Position numbers and translations under genes: made by a program. A DNA stretch of 6,379 nt from JBEKJU01 sp050011095 (lineage in GTDB: Bacteria; Desulfobacterota; Syntrophorhabdia; Syntrophorhabdales; WCHB1-27). Below, piece after piece: positions 6,374 to 6,379 of the stretch. Each line of letters opens with the position of its first letter. Positions within the stretch are counted from its first letter, which is position 1. The notes under the pieces are model-generated. The model was given only the letters and a program-made list of their open reading frames with translations. It ran no database searches and was not told the DNA's origin. The stretch lies in assembly GCA_050011095.1 (NCBI GenBank), contig JBEKJU010000221.1:1-6379 (forward strand), in the 5' to 3' direction.

Positions 6374-6379
6374 GAGACT

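Noticed and set aside
6286..6379. CRISPR array at the right edge
   Set aside because: Only two degenerate units are present; they are self-complementary with intervening sequence that is also partly complementary to them, unlike unique spacers between identical repeats.

Overview
The window reads as an ordinary high-GC bacterial chromosome segment with every gene on the + strand. Third codon positions favour G or C, and AGG is used often for Arg. A classic ileS-lspA housekeeping pair with an IleRS of bacterial type sits beside a tandem pair of ADP-glucose pyrophosphorylase-type genes. This mix and codon style would fit a Desulfobacterota- or Nitrospirota-like Gram-negative, but that placement is an impression, not something the sequence proves.

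Layout: (1) the C-terminal end of an unidentified gene up to base 209, overlapping the next start; (2) ileS, 199-2946, isoleucyl-tRNA synthetase; (3) lspA, 2919-3419, prolipoprotein signal peptidase, starting inside the ileS end; (4) a 77-residue uncharacterised basic/helical protein, 3446-3679; (5) an 81-base T-rich gap that may hold a promoter; (6) a divergent GlgC paralogue, 3761-4990; (7) a more canonical GlgC, 4987-6249, joined to it by an ATGA overlap; (8) a 130-base tail with a weak terminator-like hairpin and two copies of a degenerate palindromic repeat 50 bases apart.

The first four genes look like one transcription unit, with overlapping or very close junctions, serving tRNA charging and lipoprotein maturation. 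The two GlgC-type genes form a second, translationally coupled unit for making nucleotide-sugar (most likely ADP-glucose) for glycogen or a related alpha-glucan. The most interesting point is that the first of the pair has the nucleotidyltransferase fold and several substrate-binding motifs but has lost the Arg of the GxGxRL loop and the second metal-binding Asp, while its partner keeps both. This suggests a catalytic/regulatory subunit pair, comparable in concept to GlgC/GlgD. The second point is the covarying hairpin repeat at the 3' edge. I saw no mobile element, tRNA, rRNA, CRISPR array or defence system.
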